A stretch of DNA of 64,000 bases. It comes from Aegilops tauschii subsp. strangulata (taxonomy: Eukaryota; Streptophyta; Magnoliopsida; Poales; Poaceae). Under the pieces are notes generated by a model, which made no database searches, was not told the DNA's origin, and saw only the letters and a list, made by a program, of their open reading frames with translations. The number at the start of each line of letters is the position of its first letter. Positions within the stretch are counted from its first letter, which is position 1. The position numbers and the translations under genes were made by a program. Where the stretch lies: assembly GCF_002575655.3 (NCBI RefSeq), contig NC_053036.3:158510627-158574626 (forward strand). Direction: 5' to 3'. This document shows, piece after piece, positions 54,561 through 64,000 of this stretch.

Positions 54561-55420
54561 GGGCGTATGTTGGGGCATACCCTTAGATGATGCTGAATCA
54601 CCTCCCTCGGGACCCCTACCAGCTGATTAGGCTCCCACGCGAATATCTCCTTGTTTGCGCGCAAGAACCTCACCAAGGCCTCCTCCTGGCCCGGGTCAAG
54701 GCCAACGCCTATGGTAAAGGTGGCTCCCGAAGACCCGTCCTCGTTGACAGGCACCTTCTTGGTCTCCGCCTTGTCTTGGGTGAACAACTGCTTCTTCTTG
54801 GTAGGCACGGCCTCCTGGGCCTCGGGGGTACCGGCGTCGGCGGGCTGTGCTGCCGTCGCGGTCTTGAAGGCAAGCCTTAGTGCCGTCACGGCCTCCTTAG
54901 TGTCCCCCTTGATGGTGAGGACGCCTTTGCTCCCAGGCATCTTCATGAGGTTATAGGTCGGGTGAGTCGCCGCCATGAACTGAGCGAGAGCTGGGTACCC
55001 GAGGATGGTGTTGTATGGGAGACCGATGCGGGCGATGTCGAAGTCTACCAGCTCAGTGCGGTAGTTGTCGCGTGTGCCGAAGGTGACGGGGAGGCAGATC
55101 TGCCCCAGAGAGTGGGCAGCTCCACCACCAACTCCTGAGAAGGGCTTGCTGAGGCTGAGCCGCTTGAGCGACACGTGAAGAAGGCTGAAGGCTTCTACGG
55201 AGAGCAAGTTGAGGCCAGCCCCGCCGTCGATGAGGGTCTTGGTAACAGCCACGTTGCAGATGGTGGGCGTGCAGAGCATTGGGAGGATGCCCGAGCCGGC
55301 GGTGGAGTCGGGGTGGTCTTTCGGGCCGAAAGTGAGGTCAGCCTCTGGCGCAGCCCAACCCGGCGGAGCCCCCGGGAGCTTGAAGGTGGCCCCGATCTGA
55401 TGGAGGAACGGTTTGACGTG
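54561..55420 (-). pseudogene. Tat-type protease region
   Basis: Minus-strand frame with the aspartic protease site VTKTLIDGGAGLNLLSVEAF, the GQICLPVTFGTRDNYRTELV strand and IGLPYNTILGYPALAQFMAA. A Lys/Ala-rich linker leads to the RT. It cleaves the polyprotein during particle maturation. This part is open over its whole length. Confidence 0.88.
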
Positions 55421-55719
55421 GCGATCTGAAAGCGGTGCTTGAGAGCCGCCCAGCAGGGCCGCGACTGCATGGTGCGCCGGCACAGCGTAGCGGGCAGCGA
55501 AGAGGTCGCGGAGCTCCCCCAGGACTCCACCATGGATCCAGGGAGGTTGAGCAGCCAGGCACGTGGCTCGCCGGTGAGGGCCATGGGGAACCAGTTGGCC
55601 ATGATCTTGTCGTCGCCTCCGGCCTCGAGGACAGCCTCCTCGTACGCCAGCAGGAACGGCGACGGGTCTGCCGCGCCGTCGTAACGCGACGGCACTCTGG
55701 CTTGAACTTGGTCGGCCAC
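55421..55719 (-). pseudogene. Tat-type gag remnant
   Basis: Minus-strand MADQVQARVPSRYDGAADPS, EEAVLEAGGDDKIMANWFPM and LTGEPRAWLLNLPGSMVESW are the gag core start. A frameshift near 55515 moves to LRDLFAARYAVPAHHAVAAL. The core then joins straight to the protease lead-in, so the rest of gag and any zinc knuckle are deleted. The original N-terminus upstream of 55719 is not recognisable. Confidence 0.8.
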
Positions 55720-55860
55720 CGCACCCGCCGTAGGGCGGGGGCCAGGGCTCGGTACCCAGATGCTCCACTATCGATGTCGGCCGCAGAGGTGGATGGCGGG
55801 GCACCTGCCATGGGGGCGAAGTGCGGCGGCGCGGGGCGCAGGCTGGTGGAGAGGAGCTAC

Positions 55861-55884
55861 GGCGCACCCCTACCTGGCGTGCCA
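55861..55884 (-). other. Primer binding site region of the Tat-type element
   Basis: The minus strand reads TTTGGCACGCCAGGTAGGGG immediately after the 5' LTR, the TGGC...CCAGGTAGGGG form seen in Tat-type elements. The tRNA species was not determined. Confidence 0.65.
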
Positions 55885-56791
55885 AATGTCGGATGTGGGG
55901 TTCCCGCAAACCCTTAAGGTTCGAACTCTGGGGTGCGCGTGAAGTCTTTCCCTCCTACCGATCTACGCCCTAGCTCGCTAAGATCTTGCGGACGAACTTG
56001 ACAAACTCGCAACACAGAAAGACACGAGATTTATACTGGTTCGGGCCACCGTTGTGGTGTAATACCCTACTCCAGTGTGGTGGTGGTGGATTGCCTCTTG
56101 GGCTGATGAAGAACAGTACAAGGGGAAGAACAGCCTCCTGAGGTTGAGGTGTTCTTGTGGCTAGGGTAGGCTCTCGATCAGATCAGATCAAGCCGAGATG
56201 CCCCTACTGTGGTGGCTAACTCTACTTATATAGGCCCTGGTCCTCTCCCCAAATATTGAGCGGGAAGGGAGCCAACAACGGCGGGCAAATTTGAAGGGGG
56301 ACAGCTAGTACAAGCTATCCTGACAAAAGTGGTCTTCGCCTGCTAAAGGCTCTGGTGGTGACGTTGCCTTGGGCTCCATGATGACCTCCGTCTTGCCGTC
56401 CTCCTGGTCTTGGTCTCATTGCACCGATATGGCAACCTTTGCCTGAGGCCTCGATACTCCTTGCCTGCACTGGCCTTCTTAGCTCCAAAGAGGAAACAAG
56501 GACGCTGTGCACGCTGGCGCCCGCCTGGCGCCCGCCTGGTGTCGATCGTCATGGCTCACATCACGAGAGCCTCACGAGGTTTGCCCCGCCTTGATATCTC
56601 CGCTCCTCGTGAGCCTGCCTGGCTAGGCCACTCCTGAGGAGGTCTTGCCTCGTCCGCCTCACGAGGCTTGGCCCCTCGCGAGGGTCTTGGATGCCTCGTT
56701 GACGAAGGTGGGCCGGACGGCCCGCTAACTTGGCCACGCCGTGGGCCGCAGGGAGCCAAGTCTGGGGACCCCCGTTCCCAGAATGCCGACA
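55885..56791 (-). repeat. 5' LTR of the Tat-type element
   Basis: TGTCGGATG...GCCGACA, 907 bp. TATA on the minus strand (CCTATATAAGTAG) near 56223-56235. Followed on the right by target duplication GAGAT. Confidence 0.93.
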
Positions 56792-57385
56792 GAGATGAAC
56801 TAGGGTTTGAGAGGAGATGGTGCTGGTGAAGATGTTGATGGAGATTTGCCCCCTCCCGATGATGGGAGCGTTGGTGATGACGATGGCGATGATTTCCCCC
56901 TCCCAGAGGGAAGTGTCCCCGGCAGAACAGCTCCGCCAGAGCCCTAGATTGGTCCGCTAAGGTTCCGCCTCGTGGCGGCAGAGTCTCGTCCCGAAAGCTT
57001 GCTTATGATTTTTTCTCGGACGAAAGACTTCATATAGCAGAAGATAGGCACCGGAGGGCCACCAGGGGGCCCACGAGGCAGGGGGCGCGCCCCCCACCCT
57101 CGTGCCCAGGGTGTGGGTCCCCTTTGGTATTTTCTTCGCACAGTATTTTTTATTATTTCCAAAAATAACTTCCGTGGAGTTTCAGGACTTTTGGAGTTGC
57201 GCAAAATAGATCTGTAATATTTGCTCCTTTTCCAGCCCAGAATTCCAGCTGCCAGCATTCTCCCTCTTTATGTAAACCTAGTAAAATAAGAGAGAATAGG
57301 CATAAGTATTGTGACATAATGTGTAATAACAGCCCATAATGCAACAAATATCGATATAAAAGCATGATGCAAAATGGACGCATCA
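56792..57385 (-). repeat. 3' LTR of the Athila-type element, proximal part
   Basis: Resumes the LTR interrupted at 34925. Read on the minus strand the LTR starts TGATGCGTCCATTTTGCATC at 57385. A GC-rich inverted repeat (57072-57104, arms CACGAGG/CCTCGTG) is prominent. Rejoined, the LTR is ~1.5 kb. Confidence 0.88.
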
Positions 57386-57400
57386 ACTCCCCCAAGCTTA
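57386..57400 (-). other. Polypurine tract of the Athila-type element
   Basis: Minus strand TAAGCTTGGGGGAGT directly precedes the LTR start TGATGCG. A second copy of the AAGCTTGGGGGAGG core lies at 58917-58930. Confidence 0.82.
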
Positions 57401-58965
57401 GACCTTGCTTGTCCTCAGGCGGAAGCCGATAACGATAAATATGACCACATGTTTAGGGGTAGAGGTGTCGATAAAATAAAATACGGACATGAGGGCATCA
57501 TGATCATTCTTATAACAGCCACATATATGGATATTGTCATATGATTTCTTATGCTCAAGTAATAATCTATTCACAATGTCAAGTATGAATGAGAAACTTT
57601 ATCGAGAACTAACAAACTATAATCTCAGTCATTGAAGCAATTGCAATTTATCATAACATCGGAAAGAGTCAATATAAGAGCTTTTCAGCAAGTCCACATA
57701 CTCAACTATCATTTAGTCTTTCACAATTGCTAACACTCACGCAATACTCGTGGTTATGGAGTTTTAATCGGACACAGAGAAAGATAGGGGCTTGTAGTTT
57801 CGCCTCCCAACCTTTTACCTCAAGGGTAATGTCAACAATAATAGTTCATGCTAACTTACATCCAATTGGATATATATATATATATATATATCAGGATCTT
57901 TCCAACACAGTGTGCTTGCCAAAGGATAAAATGAAAAAGAGGAAAGGTGAAGATCACCATGACTCTTGCATAAGGGTAAGAGATAAAAGTAAAAGATAGG
58001 CCCTTCGCAGAGGGAAGCAGAGGTTGTCATGCGCTTTCAGGGTTGGATGCACAAAATCTTAATGCGAAAGAACGTCACTTTATATTGCCACTTGTGACGT
58101 GGACCTTTATTATGCAGTCTGTCACTTTTATTTCTTCCACATCACAAGATCGTATAAAGCTTATTTCCTCCACAGTAATGAATCATACATATTTAGAGAG
58201 CAATTTTTATTGCTTGCACCAATGACAACTTACTTGAAGGATCTTACACAATCCATCGATAGGTATGGTGGACTCTCATGGCAAAACTTGGTTTAAGGAT
58301 ATTTGGAAGCACAAGTAGTATATCTACGTGGTGCAAAGAATTTGGCTAGCATGAGAGAGAAAGGCAAGCTCAACATGTTGGATGATCCATGACAATATAC
58401 TTTATCTCGGATATAAGAAAACATAACCCATTACATTGTCTTCCTTGTCCAACATCAACTCTTTAGTCATGTCATACTTTAATGAGTTCTCACAATCATA
58501 AAAGATGTCCAAGATAGTATATTTATATGTGAAACCTCTCTTTCTTTATTTCTTCCTATTAATTGCAACGATGACCAAAACTATATTTGCCAACTCTCAA
58601 CAATTTTTAATCATCATACTCTTTATATGTGAAGTCATTACTCTCCATAAGATCAATATGATCTCTTTGTTTCTTTTTATTCTTTTCTCTTTTCTTTTAT
58701 TCCCTCAAGATCATGGCAAAATAATCAAGCCCTTGACTCAACACTAATCTTTATTATATATAGCTCAGGGACTCGATTACATAGAGGGCTCATAAAGCAA
58801 AACTCAAAACTAGATCATACTAAAACTTTATTCTACTAGATCAAGATATTACTAAAAGGATCGAACTAAGAAAAACGGTAAAGATAGGAGTGTGATGGTG
58901 ATACGATATCGGGGCGCCTCCCCCAAGCTTGGCAGTTGCCAAGGGGAGTGCCCATACCCATGTGA
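57401..58965 (-). other. Non-coding 3' region of the Athila-type element
   Basis: About 1.6 kb, AT-rich, with a short TA run (57869-57890). No ORF has a recognisable domain. Long non-coding stretches after the last ORF are usual in Athila elements. Confidence 0.6.
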
Positions 58966-59484
58966 TTATGTCTCTCTTGCTGGTGAAAAAGGTGGAGTTG
59001 TTGATGATGTGGGCTTGTCGTCCATCTTCCAAGGTATAGGCTCACCATCATAGAAGGATGATCGAGTCTCCGGGATCCTCAAATCTGCAGCCAAACTAAT
59101 CCTCTTGAATCTATATTCATACTCACAGTTTTGGTTTTGCAGGTCATAGATTTGGGCTTGGAGGTGCTCGATCTTCTCGTGAAGCTTGAAGATGGTCTCC
59201 CCAATGTTCTTGGCATCCAGCTTGTGGTTGTTGGTGAACTCCGCGATCATCATGTGGTTGGCGTTGAGTCCGTGTTCCACCATCCCCTGGCACTTGAAAA
59301 CTTGTTGCTCCATTGCTTCGAGCCTCGTCTCCACGCTTCCTGTCCTCCTTGGTCCCTCAACATCGCGGATGTGCAACAACCCATCACGCATCTCAATGGT
59401 TTGAGGGTGTTGCAGCACTTCCGCGAGGTAGGGGTTGATGACCTTCTCGAAGAACTTGTCCTTGGGGGCGCTTGGAGACGTCAT
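58966..59484 (-). CDS. Small post-integrase ORF of the Athila-type element, coiled coil
   Basis: A 172-codon minus-strand ORF (MTSPSAPKDKFFEKVINPYL...) in the sense of the element, downstream of integrase. Two helical, heptad-like parts: SVETRLEAMEQQVFKCQGMV and FKLHEKIEHLQAQIYDLQNQ. The end is polar and Ser/Thr/Pro-rich. No transmembrane helix or signal peptide is visible, so it does not look like an envelope protein, although it occupies the env position. It is open from Met to stop in a decayed element. Similar small ORFs are reported in Athila-type plant elements, but I cannot give a function. Confidence 0.6.
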   Translation of the reverse strand: MTSPSAPKDKFFEKVINPYLAEVLQHPQTIEMRDGLLHIRDVEGPRRTGSVETRLEAMEQQVFKCQGMVEHGLNANHMMIAEFTNNHKLDAKNIGETIFKLHEKIEHLQAQIYDLQNQNCEYEYRFKRISLAADLRIPETRSSFYDGEPIPWKMDDKPTSSTTPPFSPARET

Positions 59485-59792
59485 GGTGATCTAGATCTGT
59501 CAGAAAAATAGCTCGAAACGAAAACAGAGGATATTTGCGTGATGCAGGAGTCAAAACCTTCGGGAGATTATATAATGAATTTTTACCGACCAAAATACGT
59601 ATCGTGCAAGAAAATGGAGTCCCGAGAGCGCACGAGGTGCCCACAAGGCAGGGGGCACGCCCTCCACCCTCGTGGAGGCCTCGTATCCTTCCCGGACTGC
59701 TTCTTATTTTCCTATTTTTCTAAATATTCCAAGATGGAGAAAAATTGCCATTAGAACTGTTTTGGAGTCGGTTTACTTACCATACCACATAC
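59485..59792 (-). other. Spacer between integrase and the small Athila ORF
   Basis: Contains a degenerate copy (59631-59680) of the GC-rich inverted repeat found in the LTR at 57072-57104. No coding signal. Confidence 0.5.
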
Positions 59793-61430
59793 CTACTCCT
59801 TTTTGGAGTCTGAAACGTTCTGGAAAGTGTCCCTTATGTATTCCTCCGGGGTTACGGTTTCAATAATATTAGTTTCAACATTTATAGGATTACCTGAGAT
59901 ATAATGTTTGATTCTTTGACCGTTCACCACCTTTGGATTTGTGCCTTCGAAGTTGTTGATTTTTATGGCACCGGAACGATAGACCTCCTCGATAACGTAA
60001 GGACCTTCCCATTTAGAGAGAAGTTTTCCTACAAAAAATCTTAAACGAGAGTTGTATAGCAACACATAATCACCTACATTAAACTCACGCTTTTGTGTCC
60101 TTTTGTCATGCCATCTTTTAACCTTTTCTTTAAACAATTTGGCATTCTCATAAGCTTGGGTTCTCCATTCATCAAGTGAGCTTATGTCAAATAGCCTCTT
60201 CTCACCAGCAAGTTTGAAATCATAATTGAGTTCTTTAATAGCCCAACATGCCTTATGTTCTAGTTCGAGAGGTAAATGACATGCTTTTCCATAAACCATT
60301 TTATACGGAGACATACCCATAGGATTTTTATATGCAGTTCTATAGGCCCATAATGCATCATCAAGTTTCTTGGACCAATTCTTTCTAGATCTATTAACAG
60401 TCTTTTGCAAAATTAATTTAAGCTCTCTATTACTCAATTCTACTTGACCACTAGACTGTGGGTGATAAGGAGATGCAATTCTATGATTAACATCATACTT
60501 AGCAAGCATTTTACGAAAGGCACCATGAATAAAATGTGAACCACCATCAGTCATTAAATATCTAGGGACTCCAAACCTCGGAAAAATAACTACTTTAAGC
60601 ATCTTAATAGAAGTGTTATGATCAGCACTACAAGTTGGAATAGCTTCTACCCACTTAGTAACGTAATCAACAGCAACTAAAATATGTGTATATCCATTAG
60701 AGGCAGGAAACGGTCCCATATAATCAATGCCCCAAACATCAAATCGTTCAATAACAAGTGAATAATTCATAGGCATTTCTTGACGTCTACTAATATTACC
60801 AATTCTTTGACATTCATCACAAGATAATACAAACTTACGGGCATCCTTGAAGAGAGTAGGCCAATAAAAACCGGATTGCAATACCTTATGCGCAGTTCTG
60901 TCTCCAGCGTGGTGTCCTCCATAAGCCTCGGAGTGACACTTGCGTAGGATCTGTTCATGTTCATGCTCAGGTACACAACGTCTAATAATACCATCTACTC
61001 CTTCTTTATAAAGATGTGGGTCATCCCAGAAGTAATGTCTTAAATCATAGAAAAACTTTTTCTTTTGTTGGTATGTGAAACTAGGTGGTATAAATTTAGC
61101 AACAATGTAATTAGCATAATCAACATACCATGGAGTAGTACGAGAAGCATTTATGACATTTAATTGTTCATCAGGAAAGCTATCATCAATAGGTAGTGGG
61201 TCATCAAGAACATTCTCTAACCTAGACAAGTTGTCTGCAACGGGGTTCTCATCTCCCTTTCTATCAATAATATGCAAATCAAATTCTTGTAGCAAGAGAA
61301 TCCATCTAATAAGTCTAGGTTTAGCATCTTTCTTTTCCATGAGATATTTTATAGCAGCATGATCAGTGTGAATAGTTACTTTAGAATCAACAATATAAGG
61401 TCTAAACTTATCACAAGCAAATACAACTGC
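59793..61430 (-). pseudogene. Athila-type RNase H and integrase
   Basis: Minus-strand frame, 515 open codons from 61340 to 59793 plus the RNase H part upstream to a TAA near 61437. RNase [41 protein letters not shown] and [11 protein letters not shown]. Integrase zinc region: [20 protein letters not shown]...CDECQRIGN. Core: [40 protein letters not shown] and [20 protein letters not shown] for the DDE residues. The C-terminus has [20 protein letters not shown] and [20 protein letters not shown]. All catalytic residues seem present here. Confidence 0.93.
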
Positions 61431-61436
61431 TAAAAA

Positions 61437-62633
61437 TTATTTTTCAGTATTAGCATAATTTCTCTGAGCACCGTCTAGAGTTTTACTAGCATATTGAATA
61501 ACATTTAATTTCTTATCAACTCTTTGCCCTAGAACAGCACCTACCCCATAATCGCTAGCATCACACATAATTTCAAAAGGTAAATTCCAGTCAGGTGGCT
61601 GAATAATAGGTGCAGAAATCAATGCTTTCTTAAGTATTTCAAATGCTTCTACACAATCAACATCGAAGACAAATGGTATATCTTTTTGTAATAGATTAGT
61701 CAGAGGCCGAGAAATTTTTGAGAAGTACTTAATGAACCTCCTATAAAAGCCGGCATGACCAAGGCAACTTCTTATACCTTTGATGTCCTTGGGACACGAC
61801 ATCTTTTCAATAGCATCAACTTTAGCTTTATCAACTTCAATACCTCTTTCAGAAATTTTATGCCCCAAGACAATACCTTCATTAACCATAAAGTAGCACT
61901 TCTCCCAATTCAAGACATGGTTAGTCTCTTCACATCTCTGCAAAACTCGATCAAGGTTGCTCAAGCAATCATCAAAAGAGGGTCCATAGACGGAGAAATC
62001 GTCCATGGAAACCTCACAAATCTTTTCACAAAAATCAGAGAATATAGCCATCATGCATCTTTGAAATGTAGCAGGTGCATTACATAAACCAAAAGGCATA
62101 CGTCTATAAGAAAAGGTACCAAAAGGGCAAGTAAATGTGGTCTTTGCTTGATCATCAGCTGACACAGGTATTTGAGAGAAACCAGAATAACCATCTAGAA
62201 AGCAAAAATGTGTGTGTTTGGATAATCTTTCTAGCATTTGATCAATGAATGGCAAGGGGTAATGATCCTTTTTAGTAGCTTTGTTTAATTTGCAGAAATC
62301 AATTACCATCCTATAACCTGTAATAATTCTTTGCGGAATCAATTCATCTTTATCATTAGGAACGACAGTAATACCTCCCTTCTTAGGGACATAATGGACA
62401 GGACTTACCCACTGACTATCAGCAACGGGGTAGATTATACCTACCTCAAGGAGCTTTAGTATTTCCTTTCTTACCACTTCTTTCATCTTAGGATTCAGCC
62501 GTCGTTGATGATCAATAACTAGTTTGGCATCTTTCTCCAAATTTATTTTGTGTTGACATAGAGTGGTACTAATGCCCTTAAGATCATCAAGAGTATATCC
62601 AATAGCAGCACGATGCTTCTTCAGAGTTTTCAA
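61437..62633 (-). pseudogene. Athila-type reverse transcriptase
   Basis: A 398-codon minus-strand frame between TAA near 62638 and TAA near 61437, both probably former Glu codons. Motifs: HQRRLNPKMKEVVRKEILKL, SPVHYVPKKGGITVV, RMVIDFCKLNKATKKDHYPL, FCFLDGYSGFSQIPV (catalytic Asp), MPFGLCNAPATFQRCMMAIF and VSMDDFSVYG, where the family more often has FMDDF. The connection has CLGHAGFYRRFIKYFSKISR and RNase H starts at IMCDASDYGVGAVLGQRVDK. Upstream and downstream frames are identical, so only point stops separate the domains. Confidence 0.93.
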
Positions 62634-62639
62634 TAATTT

Positions 62640-63225
62640 TTATTCCTCCTTCTCTGAAAGTTTAGCACTAATAATAATAGGATATATCTTCTTTTCATCA
62701 AGATAAGCATATTTAAGGGTATCAGGCAATGGTTTAAGCTCAAACACAGGATCACCCTTGGGTGGAGGAGGATCCCCTAGGATTTCAACAGGCAAGTTGT
62801 GTTTCAGAATAGGTCCCTGTTTAAAGAGTACTTCATCTATTTCCCTTCTTTCATTCATAAACATATCATTTTCATGGTCCAGCAAATATTGTTCTAAAGG
62901 ATCATTAGGAGGCACAGCAATAGAAGAAAGACCAATAATTTCATCCTTACTAGGCAATTCCTCTTCACGGAGTTGTCTATGAAATTTAGAAAAGTTAAAC
63001 TCATGAGACATATCACCTAGACCAATAGTAACAACATCCTTTTCGCAGTCTATCTTAGCATTAACAGTGTTTAAGAAGGGTCTACCAAATATAATGGGAC
63101 AAAAGCTATCTTGTGGAGAACCAAGAACAAGAAAATCAGCTGGACATTTAGTTTTCCCACACAAGACTTCAACATCTCTAACAATCCCAATTGGTGAAAT
63201 AGTATCTCTATTGGCAAGCTTAATG
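62640..63225 (-). pseudogene. Athila-type protease C-terminal part and RT lead-in
   Basis: Minus-strand frame with KLANRDTISPIGIVRDVEVL, PADFLVLGSPQDSFCPIIFG and RPFLNTVNAKIDCEKDVVTI, the part after the protease active site in Athila. An acidic linker (PPNDPLEQYLLDHENDMFMN) leads to the RT. The start is not native: the frame is cut at about 63225 by an insertion, and the active-site half lies at 63716-64000. Confidence 0.87.
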
Positions 63226-63715
63226 AAGCAAGATAACTTGCTCAAGCATTGCTTTATGAAGCTGCTCAGAAAAAGAAGTTAGCTGCTCATGAGAAGGAGC
63301 AGTCTTCCAGTGTCGAGTTAAGCTCTGATTCAGAGAATGACGAGCAACGGCTTTCGTGCTAGTTGCTCAATCCGTTGCTTGCTTCTCTTCTGTCTTGGAA
63401 AAGTCTATATTCTAGTTAATACATGTGCTTGGGAGTCCTTGCAATTTGAATAAACCAAGATCTTACCATGAATGCAATTTTAGAGAGACGCGAAAGTACA
63501 AGCCTGTGGGGTCGCTTCTGCAACTGGATAACTAGCACTGAAAATCGTCTTTGCATCGGATGGTTCGGTGTTTTGATGATCCATACAAAAAGAATTGGAA
63601 AAGGGGTGATGCAAGAGCAGCGGAAGGTGACTTAGAAACATCAGTCATTTCCTATAGAAAGGAAGGAAAGGATCTCTCTTCTGTCTAGACGAAAGATCTC
63701 ATTTTTGCTACCGCT
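63226..63715. other. Insertion of organelle-type DNA in the Athila protease region
   Basis: About 490 bp unrelated to the element separates two halves of its protease frame. The centre (about 63400-63582) matches the promoter-proximal leader and first ~38 codons of plastid psbA. Left of it is a short coding-like stretch (63230-63361), and right of it ~130 bp of AG-rich sequence. Neither flank is recognised. No target duplication could be defined. Mitochondrial DNA that had picked up plastid DNA is one possible source. Confidence 0.75.
63468..63582 (+). pseudogene. psbA: psbA 5' fragment (photosystem II D1 N-terminus), nuclear copy
   Basis: ATG 63468 opens a reading of the D1 N-terminus: [20 protein letters not shown], then [18 protein letters not shown]. 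It departs from psbA after GATGATCC (63582). Compared with the usual plastid protein, residue 2 is Asn for Thr and Tyr has become Cys in NRLYIGWFG. Upstream, TTCTAGTTAATAC...GTGCTTGGGAGTCC and AATAAACCAAGAT resemble the grass psbA leader. D1 is a core photosystem II protein made in the plastid; this piece covers about a tenth of it, so it is a dead copy. Confidence 0.92.
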
Positions 63716-64000
63716 CAATTTCTTCTAACTCAGCGGGTGCAATATCATGCATAATTTCTTTGTATAAGTCAATAGGTATTGCACTAGCACTAGCACCCAT
63801 ATCACACAAGCCATGATAGCAATGATCTCCTATTTTAACAGAAATAAGAGGCATGCCTACTACAGGTCTATGTTTATCTTTAACACCAGGTTTAGCAATT
63901 CTAGCAGTCTCATCACAGAAGTAAATAACATGCCCATCAATATTATCAGCCAAGAGATCTTTAACCATAGCAATATTAGGTTCAACTTTAACTTGTTCAG
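63716..64000 (-). pseudogene. Athila-type protease, active-site half, open at the window edge
   Basis: Minus-strand frame VVGMPLISVKIGDHCYHGLC followed by DMGASASAIPIDLYKEIMHD. Athila proteases typically read CDLGAS at the active site; here it is CDMGAS. The frame stays open to 64000, so gag-proximal sequence continues outside the window. It is cut on the left (PAELEEIER, then a stop) by the organelle-type insertion. Confidence 0.87.

Larger units (their letters stand above)
34926..56791 (-). mobile_element. Tat-type Gypsy retrotransposon, minus strand, split by a Sirevirus
   Basis: LTRs 34926-35804 and 55885-56791 are flanked by a perfect target duplication, GAGAT (34921-34925 and 56792-56796). 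Order on the minus strand: primer site, gag remnant, PR, RT (interrupted at 54146/40690), a second plant-type RNase H, integrase, then a long 3' region with an antisense B3-like ORF. The double RNase H and the extra region before the 3' LTR are Tat-lineage traits. Without the 13.5 kb Sirevirus it would be ~8.4 kb, with part of gag deleted. Confidence 0.92.
34012..64000 (-). mobile_element. Athila-type Gypsy retrotransposon, minus strand, running off the window
   Basis: The 3' LTR is in two pieces (34012-34925 and 56792-57385). Then come the polypurine tract, an extra ORF, integrase, RNase H, RT and protease going right. The gag and 5' LTR lie beyond 64000. The integrase and RT sequences ([44 protein letters not shown]) are of the Athila lineage of Ty3/Gypsy. 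It inserted into exon 1 of the F-box gene. A Tat-type element later inserted into its 3' LTR, and organelle DNA sits in its protease region. Triticeae family not assigned. Confidence 0.88.

Noticed and set aside
55195..55917. Plus-strand ORFs over the Tat gag and protease (55435-55917, 55175-55429)
   Set aside because: Antisense shadows of the gag-protease coding region with no domain of their own.
63468..63582. Functional psbA gene
   Set aside because: Only the first ~38 codons are present with two substitutions, and the flanks are nuclear retroelement sequence.

Overview
The window looks like nuclear DNA of a Triticeae grass (wheat, barley, Aegilops or rye type). Almost all of it is nested LTR retrotransposons of plant lineages (Angela-type Copia, Tekay-type chromovirus, Athila-type and Tat-type Gypsy, Sirevirus-type Copia). 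Only a small low-copy island near 30.2-34.0 kb carries host-like genes: an intact 3'-5' exonuclease-like ORF and a broken F-box/FBD gene with clear GT-AG introns. The host assignment is inferred from element types and LTR sequence; no search was run.

Left block (1-30188). The 3' end of a plus-strand Angela-type Copia (pol tail 1-798, LTR 831-2537) is followed by two LTR fragments. Next comes a minus-strand Angela-type Copia spanning 3857-30188. Two complete elements split it: a Tekay-type chromovirus (4262-15200, target duplication GTTTG) sits in its 3' LTR, and a second Angela-type Copia in the opposite orientation (21228-29893, duplication ATCAC) sits in its 5' leader. The minus-strand element also carries a ~508 bp inversion of its reverse transcriptase segment.

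Island (30189-34011). An array of divergent ~84 bp repeats lies next to a CACTAC sequence. After it come the exonuclease-like ORF (minus, 30955-31674) and the remains of an F-box/LRR/FBD gene (minus, 32306-34011). The F-box gene's first exon is cut by the next element.

Right block (34012-64000). A minus-strand Athila-type Gypsy starts at 34012 and runs off the window. Its 3' LTR holds a minus-strand Tat-type Gypsy (34926-56791, duplication GAGAT). The reverse transcriptase of that element holds a plus-strand Sirevirus-type Copia (40691-54145, duplication GCATC). Three features are unusual. The Tat element has an antisense ORF for a B3-like protein with its own TATA box. The Sirevirus has a promoter-like TATA, a possible intron and a long extra ORF between pol and the 3' LTR. 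The Athila protease region is interrupted by ~0.5 kb of organelle-type DNA that includes the start of plastid psbA.

Every retrotransposon polyprotein here is broken by stops, frameshifts, deletions or insertions, so none looks autonomous. Perfect 5-bp target duplications make the order of four insertions clear.
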